From Dickeya undicola (GTDB lineage Bacteria > Pseudomonadota > Gammaproteobacteria > Enterobacterales > Enterobacteriaceae): a stretch of 64,000 nucleotides of DNA. This document shows positions 1-10,388 of this stretch, piece by piece. The stretch spans positions 40,359 through 104,358 of the forward strand of contig NZ_JSYG01000025.1 in the NCBI RefSeq assembly GCF_000784735.1. Reading direction: 5' to 3'. The position numbers and the translations under genes are program-made. The notes beneath the pieces were generated by a model. That model made no database searches, had not been told where the DNA came from, and saw nothing but the letters and a program-made list of their open reading frames with translations. How positions within the stretch are numbered: the stretch's first letter is position 1; the number at the start of each line of letters is the position of its first letter.

Positions 1-1
1 G

Positions 2-2074
2 GAACGCCACCAGCGCTACCACAGCACCAGTTACAATCTGGAGCCAGATATCAAGAGCAGCCCCGGTGGGCTACGGGATATCCACACCCTGCTGTGGGTC
101 GCCCGTCGTCACTTTGGTGCCACGTCGCTCAACGAAATGGTCGGGTTCGGTTTTCTGACCGAAGCTGAACGCAACGAGTTGAACGAGTGCCAGAGTTTTC
201 TGTGGCGCATTCGCTTCGCATTGCATTTGATCCTGCCCCGTTACGATAACCGCCTGTTGTTCGACCGCCAGCTCAACGTGGCGCAACTGCTGCAATATCA
301 GGGCGAAGGCAATGCGCCGGTAGAGCACATGATGAAAGACTTCTACCGTATGACGCGTCGGGTAGGCGAACTGAATCAGATGCTGCTGCAACTGTTTGAC
401 GAAGCCATCCTGGCGCTGGATGCCAGCGAGAAACCCCGTCCGCTGGACGAGGAATTCCAGTTGCGCGGCCAGCTTATCGACCTGCGTGACGAAACCCTGT
501 TCGAGCGCAAGCCCGAAGCCATCATCCGCATGTTCTACCTGATGGTCCGCAATCAGGAAATCAGCGGCATCTATTCAACAACCCTGCGGCACCTGCGCCA
601 TGCTCGTCGTCACCTGAACCAGCCGCTGTGTACGATTCCAGAAGCCCGCAACCTGTTCATGAATATTCTGCGCCACCCGCGCGCTGTCAGCCGGGCATTG
701 CTGCCGATGCACACCCACAGTGTACTGTGGGCCTATATGCCGTTGTGGGGCAACATTGTCGGGCAGATGCAGTTTGACCTGTTCCACGCCTATACCGTGG
801 ATGAGCACACCATCCGGGTGCTGCTGAAACTGGAGAGTTTTACCGAAGAAGCCACTCGCGCGGCGCATCCACTATGCGTGGAGCTCTACCCGCGACTGCC
901 GCAGCCAGAGCTGTTACTGCTAGCTGCCCTGTTCCATGACATCGCCAAAGGTCGTGGTGGCGACCACTCGGAACTGGGGGCCAAAGACGCGCTGGAGTTT
1001 GCCGCGCTGCATGGGTTGAACTCACGGGAAACCCAACTGGTATCCTGGCTGGTACGCTGCCATCTGCTGATGTCAGTTACGGCACAGCGGCGTGACATCC
1101 AGGACCCAACGGTCATCCAGCAATTCGCTGAACAGGTGCAAAGCGAAACCCGGTTGCGTTACCTGCTGAACCTGACCGTAGCGGATATCTGCGCCACTAA
1201 TGAGACGCTGTGGAACAGCTGGAAACAGAGTCTGTTGCGCGAACTGTATTTCGCGACCGAGAAACAGTTACGTCGTGGTATGCAGAACTCGCCGGACCTG
1301 CGCGAACGGGTGCGTCATCATCGCTTACAGGCGCTGGCGCTGTTGCGTATGGACAATATCGACGAGGAGGCACTGCACCACATCTGGAGCCGCTGCCGCG
1401 CCGACTACTTCCTGCGTCACTCCCCGAATCAATTAGCCTGGCACGCGCGTCACCTGCTGGAGCATGACGTCAGTAAACCCATGGTGCTGATCAGCCACCA
1501 GGCCAGTCGTGGTGGCACCGAAATCTTTATCTGGAGCCCGGACCGTCCTTACCTGTTCGCCGCGGTCGCCGGTGAACTGGACAGACGTAACCTGAGCGTA
1601 CACGACGCGCAAATCTTCACCAGCCGCGACGGTATGGCGATGGACACCTTTATCGTACTGGAACCGGACGGCAGCCCGCTGGCACCGGATCGTCACGACA
1701 TGATCCGCCATGCCATCGAACAGGCGCTGACCCAACGGGATTATCAGCATCCGCGAGCACGTCGGCCCTCCTCCCGCCTGCGCCACTTTAGCGTGCCGAC
1801 GGAAGTCGGTTTTCTACCGACGCATACCGACCGACGCAGTTACATGGAGTTAATCGCGCTCGATCAGCCCGGCCTGCTGGCGCGGGTGGGCGAAGTGTTC
1901 GCCGACCTGAATCTGTCGCTGCATGGTGCCCGTATTTCCACCATCGGCGAACGCGTAGAAGACCTGTTTATTCTGGCAGATAGCGAAAGACGGGCATTAA
2001 GCCCCGAATTACGGCTTAAGTTGCAACAACGGTTGACAGAAGCCCTCGACCCAAACGATAAAGTAGCTTCTTAA
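2..2074 (+). CDS. glnD: Bifunctional uridylyltransferase/uridylyl-removing enzyme GlnD (5' truncated by window)
   Basis: GlnD senses glutamine and adds or removes UMP on the PII proteins GlnB/GlnK, setting nitrogen assimilation. The frame is open from base 2 and the nucleotidyltransferase domain lies upstream of the window. Visible parts are the stretch [19 protein letters not shown], an HD phosphohydrolase motif ([18 protein letters not shown]) responsible for UMP removal, and two C-terminal ACT domains (around [16 protein letters not shown] and [20 protein letters not shown]) that bind glutamine. dapD follows 65 bp downstream on the same strand. Identification is secure; only the 5' end is missing. 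Confidence 0.97.
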   Translation, partial: ERHQRYHSTSYNLEPDIKSSPGGLRDIHTLLWVARRHFGATSLNEMVGFGFLTEAERNELNECQSFLWRIRFALHLILPRYDNRLLFDRQLNVAQLLQYQGEGNAPVEHMMKDFYRMTRRVGELNQMLLQLFDEAILALDASEKPRPLDEEFQLRGQLIDLRDETLFERKPEAIIRMFYLMVRNQEISGIYSTTLRHLRHARRHLNQPLCTIPEARNLFMNILRHPRAVSRALLPMHTHSVLWAYMPLWGNIVGQMQFDLFHAYTVDEHTIRVLLKLESFTEEATRAAHPLCVELYPRLPQPELLLLAALFHDIAKGRGGDHSELGAKDALEFAALHGLNSRETQLVSWLVRCHLLMSVTAQRRDIQDPTVIQQFAEQVQSETRLRYLLNLTVADICATNETLWNSWKQSLLRELYFATEKQLRRGMQNSPDLRERVRHHRLQALALLRMDNIDEEALHHIWSRCRADYFLRHSPNQLAWHARHLLEHDVSKPMVLISHQASRGGTEIFIWSPDRPYLFAAVAGELDRRNLSVHDAQIFTSRDGMAMDTFIVLEPDGSPLAPDRHDMIRHAIEQALTQRDYQHPRARRPSSRLRHFSVPTEVGFLPTHTDRRSYMELIALDQPGLLARVGEVFADLNLSLHGARISTIGERVEDLFILADSERRALSPELRLKLQQRLTEALDPNDKVAS

Positions 2075-2139
2075 ATGTTAAGCCTCGTCCCGCATAGCGG
2101 CACGCGGCCTGGTTTGATTAATCACGAAAGAGAAACAGG

Positions 2140-2964
2140 ATGCAGCAATTACAGAACATCATCGAAACCGCATTTGAGCGTCGCGCAGACATTACCCCGG
2201 CCAATGTGGACACGGTAACGCGCGAAGCGGTGAATCAGGTTATCAGCCAACTGGACAGTGGTGCGCTGCGTGTGGCTGAGAAGATCAACGGCCAGTGGGT
2301 AACGCATCAGTGGCTGAAGAAAGCGGTGCTGCTCTCTTTCCGCATCAATGACAATCAGTTGATGGAAGGCACCGAGACTCGTTACTACGATAAAGTACCG
2401 ATGAAATTCGCCGGTTACGATGAAGCGCGCTTCCAGCGTGAAGGTTTCCGCGTTGTCCCTCCTGCCAGTGTCCGTCAGGGCGCATTCATCGCCCGTAACA
2501 CCGTACTGATGCCGTCTTACGTCAACATTGGTGCCTACGTTGACGAAGGCTCGATGGTAGACACCTGGGCCACTGTCGGCTCCTGCGCACAGATTGGCAA
2601 AAACGTGCACCTGTCCGGCGGTGTTGGCATCGGCGGTGTACTGGAGCCGCTGCAGGCTAACCCGACCATTATCGAAGATAACTGCTTCATCGGTGCTCGC
2701 TCTGAAGTCGTAGAAGGCGTGATCGTAGAAGAAGGTTCGGTAATTTCAATGGGCGTATTCATCGGCCAGAGCACCAAAATTTACGACCGTGAAACCGGCG
2801 AAGTGCATTACGGCCGAGTACCGGCGGGCTCAGTCGTGGTATCCGGCAACCTGCCGTCTAAAGACGGCAGCTACAGCCTCTACTGCGCGGTGATCGTGAA
2901 GAAAGTGGACGCAAAAACCCGCGGTAAAGTGGGAATTAATGAGCTATTGCGCACTATCGACTAA
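2140..2964 (+). CDS. dapD: 2,3,4,5-tetrahydropyridine-2,6-dicarboxylate N-succinyltransferase DapD
   Basis: DapD transfers succinyl from succinyl-CoA to tetrahydrodipicolinate in the cytoplasmic succinylase branch of lysine and meso-diaminopimelate synthesis. The protein is 274 residues, the usual length. Its middle is a left-handed beta helix of hexapeptide repeats ([20 protein letters not shown], then [16 protein letters not shown]), and the C-terminal part carries [20 protein letters not shown]. The ATG is preceded by a GAGAAACAGG ribosome-binding stretch. A 13-bp duplication spans the stop codon, and a hairpin terminator follows at 2985-3012. Confidence 0.98.
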   Translation: MQQLQNIIETAFERRADITPANVDTVTREAVNQVISQLDSGALRVAEKINGQWVTHQWLKKAVLLSFRINDNQLMEGTETRYYDKVPMKFAGYDEARFQREGFRVVPPASVRQGAFIARNTVLMPSYVNIGAYVDEGSMVDTWATVGSCAQIGKNVHLSGGVGIGGVLEPLQANPTIIEDNCFIGARSEVVEGVIVEEGSVISMGVFIGQSTKIYDRETGEVHYGRVPAGSVVVSGNLPSKDGSYSLYCAVIVKKVDAKTRGKVGINELLRTID

Positions 2965-2984
2965 TACCACTATCGACTAAACTG

Positions 2985-3012
2985 AATGGCGGGCTATGAC
3001 CCGCCATTTTTT
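2985..3012 (+). terminator. Rho-independent terminator after dapD
   Basis: The inverted repeat aatggcggg / cccgccatt has a short loop and runs straight into a T tract. It sits 20 bp past the dapD stop and separates dapD from yaeH. Confidence 0.85.
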
Positions 3013-3086
3013 ACGGCATCAAGCCGTCACGACCAACAATACTGGCCCGGTTTTTCAAGCCGACGTAAAACAAGAAAGGTGGCGTT

Positions 3087-3473
3087 ATGTACGACAATCT
3101 GAAAAGTCTTGGGATTTCCAACCCGGAAGATATCGACCGCTATAGCCTCCGCCAGGAAGCCAGCAACGATATTCTGAAAATTTACTTTCGCAAGGATAAA
3201 GGGGAATTTTTCGCTAAAAGCGTCAAGTTCAAATATCCGCGCCAGCGCAAAACCATCGTCGCAGACAACGCCGGGCAGGGTTATAAAGAAATCAACGAGA
3301 TCAGCCCCAATCTGCGTTACGTGGTGGACGAGCTTGATCAAATTTGCCAGCGCGATCAGGTTGAGGTGGATTTGAAGCGCAAGATTCTGTCCGATCTGCG
3401 TCATCTGGAAAGCGTGGTCACCAACAAGATCAGCGAAATCGAATCCGATCTGGAAAAACTGACGCAACGCTAA
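3087..3473 (+). CDS. yaeH: DUF3461 family protein YaeH
   Basis: A 128-residue soluble protein that I recognise as YaeH (DUF3461), of the same length as the E. coli protein and next to dapD as in E. coli. No catalytic motif is visible. It is rich in charged residues and its C-terminal third (about residues 85-128) is heptad-like and probably helical. An AAGAAAGGTGG ribosome-binding site precedes the ATG. Its biochemical function is unknown to me. Confidence 0.9.
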   Translation: MYDNLKSLGISNPEDIDRYSLRQEASNDILKIYFRKDKGEFFAKSVKFKYPRQRKTIVADNAGQGYKEINEISPNLRYVVDELDQICQRDQVEVDLKRKILSDLRHLESVVTNKISEIESDLEKLTQR

Positions 3474-3518
3474 GCCGCGTCATCGATAAGGCTGCAACAC
3501 AGCCTATTGCGCATAAGA

Positions 3519-3543
3519 AACGGGGCCTGGAGGCCCCGTTTTC
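3519..3543. terminator. Bidirectional terminator between convergent yaeH and yqcA
   Basis: The hairpin aacggggcct-gg-aggccccgtt is followed by T residues on the plus strand and by A-rich sequence on the other side. It lies between two convergent genes and can serve both. Confidence 0.8.
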
Positions 3544-3561
3544 ACCAGCGGCTCCCGGCAA

Positions 3562-4014
3562 TTACTTGTCCAGCAGCGCGCCCCAGGATTCCACCCACGG
3601 GCAGGAAATCACTTCAGGTTCCGGATGTTCGGTGGCATCAATTTCCAGCAACTCGCCCACGCGTTTCGCCCCCATCTCCTGCAATAACGCATCAAACTGA
3701 TGACCGCCACCGCAGAAATTCTCGTAGCTGCTGTCACCCAATGCAATCAATCCGTAGTGCAAATCAGGCTGATAACCGACTTTTTCACGCAGCGCTTCGT
3801 ACAACGGCACGATAGACTCCGGCAATTGCCCCTGACCGGTGGTGGAGGTGACCACCAGTACCGTCTGCTGGCTGTAAGCCAGCCAGTCATCGACCGACGC
3901 TTCTTCGAAAATCTTTACCTCATGCCCGTGCGACTTAAGAATGCTCTCCGCTTCCTCCGCCACCAGCAACGCGTTGCCGTACACCGTGCCAACAAAAATA
4001 CCGACTTGCGCCAT
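3562..4014 (-). CDS. yqcA: Flavodoxin YqcA
   Basis: A 150-residue short-chain flavodoxin, an FMN-binding electron carrier. The FMN phosphate loop is present near the N-terminus (FVGTVYGNA, where E. coli-type flavodoxins have GTxxGN), followed by the flavin-contact segments [12 protein letters not shown] and [17 protein letters not shown]. It is the last gene of yqcC-truC-yqcA, starting 18 bp after truC, the same arrangement as in E. coli. Its partner reductase is not known to me. Confidence 0.93.
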   Translation of the reverse strand: MAQVGIFVGTVYGNALLVAEEAESILKSHGHEVKIFEEASVDDWLAYSQQTVLVVTSTTGQGQLPESIVPLYEALREKVGYQPDLHYGLIALGDSSYENFCGGGHQFDALLQEMGAKRVGELLEIDATEHPEPEVISCPWVESWGALLDK

Positions 4015-4032
4015 GACGCTGATTCTCCTGTT

Positions 4033-4824
4033 TTATGCTGACGTCAGGTCGTTATCCTGACCCGACACCAAAGGAAACTCAACCCTTTCAACCTCAGGGA
4101 GATTGCCTTGCCAGCCAAATTGCGTCATTACGCCCTGCCAGGGCTCGTCCCAGCGTGCTGAGATGACCAACGGCTCGTTGGTCACCGGGTGAGTCAGCGA
4201 CAAACGGCTGGCGTGCAACATCAGGCGAGCGCAATCAAAATGCGCCGCCATACCGCGGTTCTGACGCAAGTCGCCGTGGGTAGTATCGCCAATAATAGGG
4301 TGACGCAAATGCGCCATATGTCGCCGCAACTGGTGCTTACGCCCGGTCTTGGGACTTAATTCCAGCAGACTGTAGCGCGAAGTGTCATAACGCCCAATCG
4401 CTACCGGCATCTCGGCACGCGCCAGTACCCGATAGTGGCTGACGGCAGGCTGCGGCGCTTTATTCGGGTCGGCGTATTTATCGGCGATGCGGTCCAGCTC
4501 TTCTGTCAGCGCATAATCAACCACACCGTCCTCCATCACATAGCCGCGAACCACTGCATGATAGGTTTTCTCCATCTGGTGCTGCTCGAACTGCTGCGCC
4601 AGTAACCGTGCCACCTCAGAGGACAGCGCCATCAACAGCACGCCAGAGGTAGGACGATCCAGACGGTGCACGGTAAACACGTGCTGACCAATCTGGTCGC
4701 GTACCGTTTGCATCACCACCACTTTTTCCTTGCGATCCAGCCAGCTGCGGTGCACCAGCCAACCAGCCGGTTTGTTCACCGCAATCAGATGCTCATCCTG
4801 ATAGACAATCTCCAGCATCCTCAT
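4033..4824 (-). CDS. truC: tRNA pseudouridine(65) synthase TruC
   Basis: TruC isomerises uridine 65 of tRNA-Ile and tRNA-Asp to pseudouridine. The 263-residue protein belongs to the RluA/RsuA superfamily and carries the catalytic-Asp motif HRLDRPTSGVLLMALS. The later family motif LLELSPKTGRKHQLRRHMAH is also present. The start overlaps the yqcC stop by 4 bp, implying translational coupling. Confidence 0.96.
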   Translation of the reverse strand: MRMLEIVYQDEHLIAVNKPAGWLVHRSWLDRKEKVVVMQTVRDQIGQHVFTVHRLDRPTSGVLLMALSSEVARLLAQQFEQHQMEKTYHAVVRGYVMEDGVVDYALTEELDRIADKYADPNKAPQPAVSHYRVLARAEMPVAIGRYDTSRYSLLELSPKTGRKHQLRRHMAHLRHPIIGDTTHGDLRQNRGMAAHFDCARLMLHASRLSLTHPVTNEPLVISARWDEPWQGVMTQFGWQGNLPEVERVEFPLVSGQDNDLTSA

Positions 4825-5141
4825 TCCTCAAACAATTCATCCAACGCCCGCAACTGCGTCAGCAATTCGCCAACATCATCCAAGCGCCCGTCGAACGCCA
4901 TTTCGAAGTAAGGCAGGATGGCAAGCCGGGTCGGCAACGGCGCGCCGCTGTCCAGTAATGCGTGCATACGCGGTAAGAACACCCATTGCAGCCACTGCTC
5001 GGCCGCCATCGTATCAATGCAGAACGGTTCCTGGCTGGCAAATGCCGCCTCATCAGGTGCAGAAGTCGGCCATAACGGGCTTGTTCTCAGGGCATGTTCT
5101 ATCGCAAACAGCGATTGTCGGATGCGAATCTCTACACTCAT
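4821..5141 (-). CDS. yqcC: YqcC family protein (DUF446)
   Basis: A 106-residue small protein matching YqcC (E. coli about 109 residues), with the shared core FCIDTM...EWLQWVFLPRMHALLD. I chose the internal ATG at 5141 because the frame extended upstream to 5213 has no family similarity, while from this Met the alignment is end to end. It is the first gene of the yqcC-truC-yqcA operon. Its function is unknown; the fold is a predicted helical bundle. Confidence 0.88.
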   Translation of the reverse strand: MSVEIRIRQSLFAIEHALRTSPLWPTSAPDEAAFASQEPFCIDTMAAEQWLQWVFLPRMHALLDSGAPLPTRLAILPYFEMAFDGRLDDVGELLTQLRALDELFEE

Positions 5142-5244
5142 GGGCCGAAGTCTCATCAGGCTTGGTAACAGGGCGGCAAAGCATAGCATCGTTGTCTGAT
5201 TCTGACATCCCACACCGCAATGCGCACACTGAGTGGCACAGCAA

Positions 5245-5563
5245 ACGAAAAGAGGGAACCGATTTCTCGGTTCCCTCTTAGTTCGTTTGCAGCAGTCCCG
5301 CTACCTTGTTGCTTCCCTGCTCGTCCTTGAAAACTTGTCCTTGATTGGTCGTCCTAACCCACAATCCTTGCTGGCGATCCTTCTTTCATCCGTGACGCTC
5401 GTTCCATCATAATCATCCGTGATCGCATTCCTTTAGGCTCCTGCCCCACCGGCATTCCCAAGCCGGCTCTCATTCTCCTTCCTGGAGGTGTCCCTCATTT
5501 CATCCTGAAAAAAGAGTCTGGTTGTAACAGAAGTTAGCTTCCTGCCTTCCTGGCATGGTCGAC
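5245..5563 (-). ncRNA. rsmB: RsmB/CsrB regulatory RNA (sequesters RsmA/CsrA)
   Basis: Read on the minus strand this interval contains about 20 GGA trinucleotides (TCC on plus), regularly spaced at about 10-16 nt and often in AGGA/AAGGA loops. This is the signature of the CsrB family. The 3' part, CAAGGACGAGCAGGGAAGCAAC and onward, closely follows E. coli CsrB and ends in a terminator (AGAGGGAACC...GGTTCCCTCT plus T tract, 5245-5278). The location between yqcC and syd is the E. coli csrB locus. The 5' end is placed at a GTCGAC (5558-5563) shared with the E. coli RNA and is approximate. RsmB titrates RsmA, relieving repression of virulence and exoenzyme genes. Confidence 0.93.
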
Positions 5564-5759
5564 ATACCCTGTTACCGTGTTACTAAACTGAATAATAAGA
5601 TGTATTAATTAAACCGAATCAGCAAGCCACCCAAACGCCCTAATAGGCGCATAAAAAGCACGGTTTATTGACGAACACCATTAATTCATTAATTAATAAT
5701 GCAAAAATTAAACGGAAATCTTAGTTTAATATTAAAGATAAGAGATCGCTTACACGCAA

Positions 5760-5777
5760 TGTAAGAGATCTCTCACA
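5760..5777. promoter_or_regulatory. GacA/UvrY (ExpA) box upstream of rsmB
   Basis: The near-palindrome tgtaagagatctctcaca matches the UvrY/GacA response-regulator site known far upstream of csrB/rsmB. It is centred about 205 bp upstream of the proposed rsmB 5' end. It implies control by the GacS-GacA (BarA-UvrY) two-component system. Confidence 0.85.
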
Positions 5778-5804
5778 CACCGAAAAGCGAAACGCGATTC
5801 AGCA

Positions 5805-6353
5805 TTATGGAATCAATGGCAACAGCTTATGCAGGAAATCAACCAGATCCGATGACAACACGCGACGCTGGCGCGTACCGAACTCTTCCAGCACCACTTC
5901 GCCGCTCAGGTTGCACAAAGAGATTAGCGCCATTTCAGAATGCGTTGTCGCAAGAAATAATGTAGGTGACAATTTTAATCGTTTTTGTGTCAAAAGGTGA
6001 CCAATCAGGTTCTCCTGCAGACGTATAAAATCGTCCTCACTCCAGACCTGAAGCAGCGTGCAGTCCAGATCGTCAAAGCGAGCCGTCATGTCACCCGCAA
6101 ACTGGCTGGTGAAAAAGGTATGCGCATCCGGATGTAGTTGGATCTCCAGCGCCCGTTCAACACCATCCAGCCGAGCTGGCACAGCCGGTGCCTGCGGCAA
6201 CCAGTGCACCCGACTATCCTGTGTGGTGACAATACAGGGTGACGCGACACCATACAGCTCGTCGCTGGCTGGCGGATGGCCGGTTTCCCGTTGCCATAAC
6301 TCGACATAACGCTGGGTGAATGCATTCAGCGCCTGTGATACCTGCTGCTCCAT
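5805..6353 (-). CDS. syd: SecY-interacting protein Syd
   Basis: Syd is a peripheral inner-membrane protein that binds SecY and is thought to monitor or strip defective SecY complexes. The 182-residue product matches Syd along its length ([51 protein letters not shown]). The Met at 6353 was chosen over one 11 codons upstream because it is preceded by AGGAAAG and gives the family length. Confidence 0.95.
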   Translation of the reverse strand: MEQQVSQALNAFTQRYVELWQRETGHPPASDELYGVASPCIVTTQDSRVHWLPQAPAVPARLDGVERALEIQLHPDAHTFFTSQFAGDMTARFDDLDCTLLQVWSEDDFIRLQENLIGHLLTQKRLKLSPTLFLATTHSEMALISLCNLSGEVVLEEFGTRQRRVLSSDLVDFLHKLLPLIP

Positions 6354-6614
6354 CTTTCCTCTCAATCTGAGTCTGTCGGGTTTCACTCAATACACATTCT
6401 ATCCCGACTATAACGCCTAACGTCGACAGAATACGCATCAAAGTGCGTAACGCCGCGCAACTTTATCGCTGGAAGGTCACCACGCCTTGGCAAAAGGCTA
6501 TTCGACACGTTAAGGTGAGATAGCAAAGAAACGTATCACACAAACGCATCGCACCTGCGTGTTGGGCAAGCGTCTTGAACAACTGTCGTCGCACACTGCG
6601 TTTCAGGGAGTAGT

Positions 6615-7979
6615 ATGATCACACATATCAGCCCGTTAGGGTCCATGGATTTACTGTCGCAGCTGGAAGTGGATATGCTGAAAAGCACAGCCAGCAGCGA
6701 TCTTTACCGGCTATTCCGCAATTGTTCCCTCGCCGTCCTGAATTCCGGCAGTCAGACGGACAACAGCAAGGAGTTGCTCTCCCGCTACGAGGATTTCGAT
6801 ATCAATGTACTGCGCCGTGAGCGCGGCGTGAAACTGGAGCTGGTCAACCCGCCGGAAGAAGCATTTGTCGACGGGCAAATTATCCGCTCGTTGCAGGCCA
6901 ACCTGTTCGCCGTGCTGCGCGACATCCTGTTTGTGAACGGCCAAATCGCCAGCGCTGGGCGTTATCAAAACCTGGATCTCGAAGACTCCACCCATATCAC
7001 CAATCTTGTATTCTCCATCCTGCGTAATGCCAGAGCGCTGCATGTAGGCGAGGAGCCAAATCTGGTGGTGTGCTGGGGCGGTCATTCGATCAATGAAACC
7101 GAATACCTGTACGCCCGTAAAGTCGGCAGCCAGCTCGGTTTGCGAGAACTGAACATCTGTACCGGATGTGGGCCGGGCGCGATGGAAGCCCCGATGAAAG
7201 GTGCCGCCGTGGGCCACGCCCAACAACGTTATCGTGACGGACGTTTCATCGGCATGACCGAGCCATCCATCATCGCAGCCGAGCCACCCAATCCGCTGGT
7301 GAATGAGCTGATCATCATGCCGGATATTGAAAAACGTCTGGAAGCGTTCGTGCGCATTGGGCACGGCATCGTGATTTTCCCAGGCGGGGTCGGTACGGCG
7401 GAAGAGTTCCTCTATCTGTTGGGCATCATGATGGACCCAGCCAACAGCGAACAAGTGTTGCCAATTATCCTTACCGGCCCACAGGAAAGTGCTGACTATT
7501 TCCGGGTTCTTGACGAATTTATCGTTAATACGCTGGGTCGACAGGCACGCCGTTATTATTCCATCATCATCAATGATGCTGCCGAAGTGGCACGACAGAT
7601 GAAGAAAACCATGCCACAGGTGAAAGAGCACCGCCGTCACACCGGCGATGCCTATAGCTTCAACTGGTCGCTGCGCATCGCACCGGACTTGCAACTGCCG
7701 TTCGAACCGACGCACGAAAACATGGCGAACCTCAACCTGCACCCTGATCAACCAGCTGAACAGCTGGCGTCCACGCTGCGCAAAGCGTTTTCCGGTATTG
7801 TGGCAGGTAACGTCAAAGAAGCAGGGATCCGGGCTATTGAGGAACACGGCCCGTATAAACTGCACGGCAATGCCGACATCATGAAGAGCATGGACAGACT
7901 GTTGCAGGACTTCGTTTCTCAGCAACGTATGAAGCTGCCTGGCAGCGCTTACGTCCCGTGCTATGAAATCTGTTCCTGA
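6615..7979 (+). CDS. ppnN: Pyrimidine/purine nucleotide 5'-monophosphate nucleosidase PpnN
   Basis: PpnN (formerly YgdH) hydrolyses nucleoside monophosphates to base and ribose 5-phosphate and is known to be stimulated by (p)ppGpp. The 454-residue protein has the LOG/lysine-decarboxylase-like nucleotide-binding core: [34 protein letters not shown] and the signature [17 protein letters not shown]. An N-terminal and a C-terminal PpnN extension flank it, as in the E. coli enzyme. CAGGGAG precedes the ATG. xni follows on the same strand. Confidence 0.96.
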   Translation: MITHISPLGSMDLLSQLEVDMLKSTASSDLYRLFRNCSLAVLNSGSQTDNSKELLSRYEDFDINVLRRERGVKLELVNPPEEAFVDGQIIRSLQANLFAVLRDILFVNGQIASAGRYQNLDLEDSTHITNLVFSILRNARALHVGEEPNLVVCWGGHSINETEYLYARKVGSQLGLRELNICTGCGPGAMEAPMKGAAVGHAQQRYRDGRFIGMTEPSIIAAEPPNPLVNELIIMPDIEKRLEAFVRIGHGIVIFPGGVGTAEEFLYLLGIMMDPANSEQVLPIILTGPQESADYFRVLDEFIVNTLGRQARRYYSIIINDAAEVARQMKKTMPQVKEHRRHTGDAYSFNWSLRIAPDLQLPFEPTHENMANLNLHPDQPAEQLASTLRKAFSGIVAGNVKEAGIRAIEEHGPYKLHGNADIMKSMDRLLQDFVSQQRMKLPGSAYVPCYEICS

Positions 7980-8030
7980 CCACCGTTCGCCGTCGGCGTG
8001 TGTCGACGGCGACTCATATGACTACCGCTT

Positions 8031-8792
8031 ATGGCCGTACATCTGCTTATTGTTGACGCGCTCAACCTGATCCGACGCATTCATGCGGTACAAGGTTCTC
8101 CTTGCCTAACTGCCTGCCAGCACGCGTTGGGCCAGTTGATTCAGCACAGTCAACCTACTCATGCCGTTGCCGTCTTTGATGACGAGCAGCGTGACCAGAG
8201 CTGGCGCCACCAGTTATTGCCGGAGTATAAGGCTGGCCGCACGCCCATGCCGGAAAGCTTGTCGCAGGAGTTGCCACAAATCAGGGATGCCTTCCTGGCC
8301 TCAGGTGTAGAGAGCTGGCACTCACCGGGTAATGAAGCTGACGATCTGGCTGCCACGTTGGCTTTTAAGGTCGCCGCGCAAGGGCACCAAGCCACCATTG
8401 TTTCGACCGACAAAGGATACTGTCAGTTACTGGCACCAACCATTCGCATCCGGGATTACTTTCAGAAGCGCTGGTTGGACGTGCCATTCATCCAGCAGGC
8501 GTTCGGCGTTCAACCCGAACAGTTGCCGGATTTCTGGGGACTGGCGGGGATCAGTAGCAGCAAAATTCCCGGCGTGAGCGGCATTGGGCCGAAAACCGCC
8601 GCTCAACTGTTGCAACAGGCAGGCTCACTGGAGGCGCTATACCAGCAGTTGGAGCAGATACCGGAGAAATGGCGCCGCAAGTTGGAATCTCAGCAGGACA
8701 TGGCTTACCGCTGCCGCCAGGTCGCCACGCTCAGAACTGATCTGATACTCAATGGCAACCTGCAACAGCTCCGCCTGCCCACATCGGGTTAG
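8031..8792 (+). CDS. xni: Flap endonuclease Xni (ExoIX-like)
   Basis: A 253-residue homologue of the 5' nuclease domain of DNA polymerase I. Conserved elements include [15 protein letters not shown] near the N-terminus, the metal-binding [12 protein letters not shown] and VSTDKGY motifs, and a helix-hairpin-helix ([14 protein letters not shown]). It acts on flap DNA. The position after ppnN is the same as in E. coli (ygdH-xni), and rlmM is convergent downstream. Confidence 0.95.
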   Translation: MAVHLLIVDALNLIRRIHAVQGSPCLTACQHALGQLIQHSQPTHAVAVFDDEQRDQSWRHQLLPEYKAGRTPMPESLSQELPQIRDAFLASGVESWHSPGNEADDLAATLAFKVAAQGHQATIVSTDKGYCQLLAPTIRIRDYFQKRWLDVPFIQQAFGVQPEQLPDFWGLAGISSSKIPGVSGIGPKTAAQLLQQAGSLEALYQQLEQIPEKWRRKLESQQDMAYRCRQVATLRTDLILNGNLQQLRLPTSG

Positions 8793-8845
8793 GCGGCGTT
8801 AACCACCGATACGTACAGGCATCACGCCCGGACAGCAGCGGAAAC

Positions 8846-9946
8846 TCAACGTTCGTCGCGTCGGCCGGGCGTTGCACCCCAGATACGCCGGGCATGAACG
8901 GTCACTTCTTCACGGTCGTGATAGAGGTGTTTGGCATGAATCTCAAAGTTGATGCCGTTCTCCTCCAGCCGCTGCGCCAGCACGGCCAGATTCTGGGTCA
9001 CTTCTTCATAGCGCTTTTTCATCGGCAGCTTAAGGTTGAAGATCACTTCACGGCACCAGCCATTGACCAGCCAGTCAGCCATACGGTTGGTGACTTTAGC
9101 CGGTTTTTCCACCATATCGCACACCAGCCAGTAGATATTATTGCGCGGCGGTTCAAAGCGAAACCCGTCCGCCTGATGGTGGATGACCTGCCCGGTATCC
9201 ATCAGGCTCGGTGCCATCATGCCGTTATCAACGGCGTGGACCATCATACTGCGTTTCACCAACTGATAGGTCCAGCCGCCGGGGCAAGCCCCCAGATCCA
9301 CCGAGAACATACCACTAGCAAGACGTTCATCCCATTCGTCTGCTGGCACGAAAACATGGAATGCTTCTTCCAGCTTCAATGTCGAGCGGCTTGGGGCGTC
9401 CGCAGGGAATTTCAGCCGAGGGATCCCCATATAAAACGGCGAATTGTTATTGCTGTAGGAATAACCGACATAGCAGCAACCGGGGGCGATGAACAACACA
9501 TGAATCACCGGGCGGCTGGCTTTCTCCTGCGCCAGCAGAATACGGTTTTCCCGCAATGCCGCGCGCAGTGGCACCGTGAACTTGCGGCAGAACTTCATCA
9601 GTTCCTTGCTTTCGTTGGTATCCGGCACTTCAACCCGCAACTCACCAGCACGTTCCAGCGCCCCGGTCAGCATCCCGACGATCGGCGTGATGCGATCCTC
9701 CGGCGGCAGATCACGCAGCAATTCGCCACAGACCATCATCTGACGCGCAAATATCAGCTCCTGGAACGGTAATTCCTTAATCAGCCGATCGGCGTCTTCG
9801 TGCTGGTAACACTCAAACACCACATATCCGCTGTTATCCTTGACCCGAACAAAGCCATAGACGTTATAACGCGCCGCCTTGTCGGTAATTTCTGCCGCGC
9901 ACTCTTTCTCAAACCCAGGGCGGCAGTACAAAATCACTTTATTCAT
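8846..9946 (-). CDS. rlmM: 23S rRNA (cytidine(2498)-2'-O)-methyltransferase RlmM
   Basis: RlmM methylates the ribose of C2498 in 23S rRNA using S-adenosylmethionine. The 366-residue protein has an N-terminal THUMP-like RNA-binding region and a C-terminal Rossmann-like methyltransferase domain with the SAM motif [14 protein letters not shown]. It starts 1 bp after the ygdD stop, so the two are co-transcribed (gcvA side upstream), as in E. coli. Confidence 0.96.
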   Translation of the reverse strand: MNKVILYCRPGFEKECAAEITDKAARYNVYGFVRVKDNSGYVVFECYQHEDADRLIKELPFQELIFARQMMVCGELLRDLPPEDRITPIVGMLTGALERAGELRVEVPDTNESKELMKFCRKFTVPLRAALRENRILLAQEKASRPVIHVLFIAPGCCYVGYSYSNNNSPFYMGIPRLKFPADAPSRSTLKLEEAFHVFVPADEWDERLASGMFSVDLGACPGGWTYQLVKRSMMVHAVDNGMMAPSLMDTGQVIHHQADGFRFEPPRNNIYWLVCDMVEKPAKVTNRMADWLVNGWCREVIFNLKLPMKKRYEEVTQNLAVLAQRLEENGINFEIHAKHLYHDREEVTVHARRIWGATPGRRDER

Positions 9947-9947
9947 G

Positions 9948-10334
9948 CTACTCAGCCTTTTTCTTTAAGCGTAAGGCTCCAATTAACAGTAATAGCCAGC
10001 CCGTCAGAAAGCACACGCCCCCCAGCGGAGTGACAAATACCCATAGTTTGAGGTGCGACAACGCCAGACAGTATAAGCTGCCGCTAAACAGCAGCGTACC
10101 CAGCGCCAGAAATGCCGCACTCCAGTAAAACCAGATGTTCGCCCGTTGATGCATCATCACCGATAACACCAGAATCGCCAGCGTGTGAAACGCCTGATAC
10201 TGGAGCCCGGTATGCAGCCAGGACATTTCCGCTTCACCCAGAGATTTACTCAACACATGCGCGCCAAACGCCCCCAACGCCACATATGCAAACCCGCTGA
10301 CAGCGGCGAATATCAGCATGAAACGGCTGTTCAT
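9948..10334 (-). CDS. ygdD: DUF423 membrane protein YgdD
   Basis: A 128-residue inner-membrane protein with about four hydrophobic helices and the family motifs [11 protein letters not shown] and [11 protein letters not shown]. The Met at 10334 ([15 protein letters not shown]) aligns with the E. coli start; the frame extends 8 codons further upstream without support. Function unknown. It is immediately upstream of rlmM. Confidence 0.92.
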   Translation of the reverse strand: MNSRFMLIFAAVSGFAYVALGAFGAHVLSKSLGEAEMSWLHTGLQYQAFHTLAILVLSVMMHQRANIWFYWSAAFLALGTLLFSGSLYCLALSHLKLWVFVTPLGGVCFLTGWLLLLIGALRLKKKAE

Positions 10335-10356
10335 CGTTTGATCTATTCCATATATC

Positions 10357-10388
10357 AAGAAAAAGAAGCTGAACCCGGCGGATTCAGC
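10357..10388 (-). terminator. Probable terminator after gcvA
   Basis: On the minus strand GCTGAA...TTCAGC is followed by TTCTTTTTCTT. The hairpin starts at the gcvA stop and ends just before ygdD, so it may attenuate read-through into ygdD-rlmM. Confidence 0.6.

Noticed and set aside
71..391. Antisense frames over glnD, ppnN, speC, ptsP and other core genes, some over 300 codons
   Set aside because: These are shadows of highly GC-rich coding frames. They have no start context and lie opposite secure genes.
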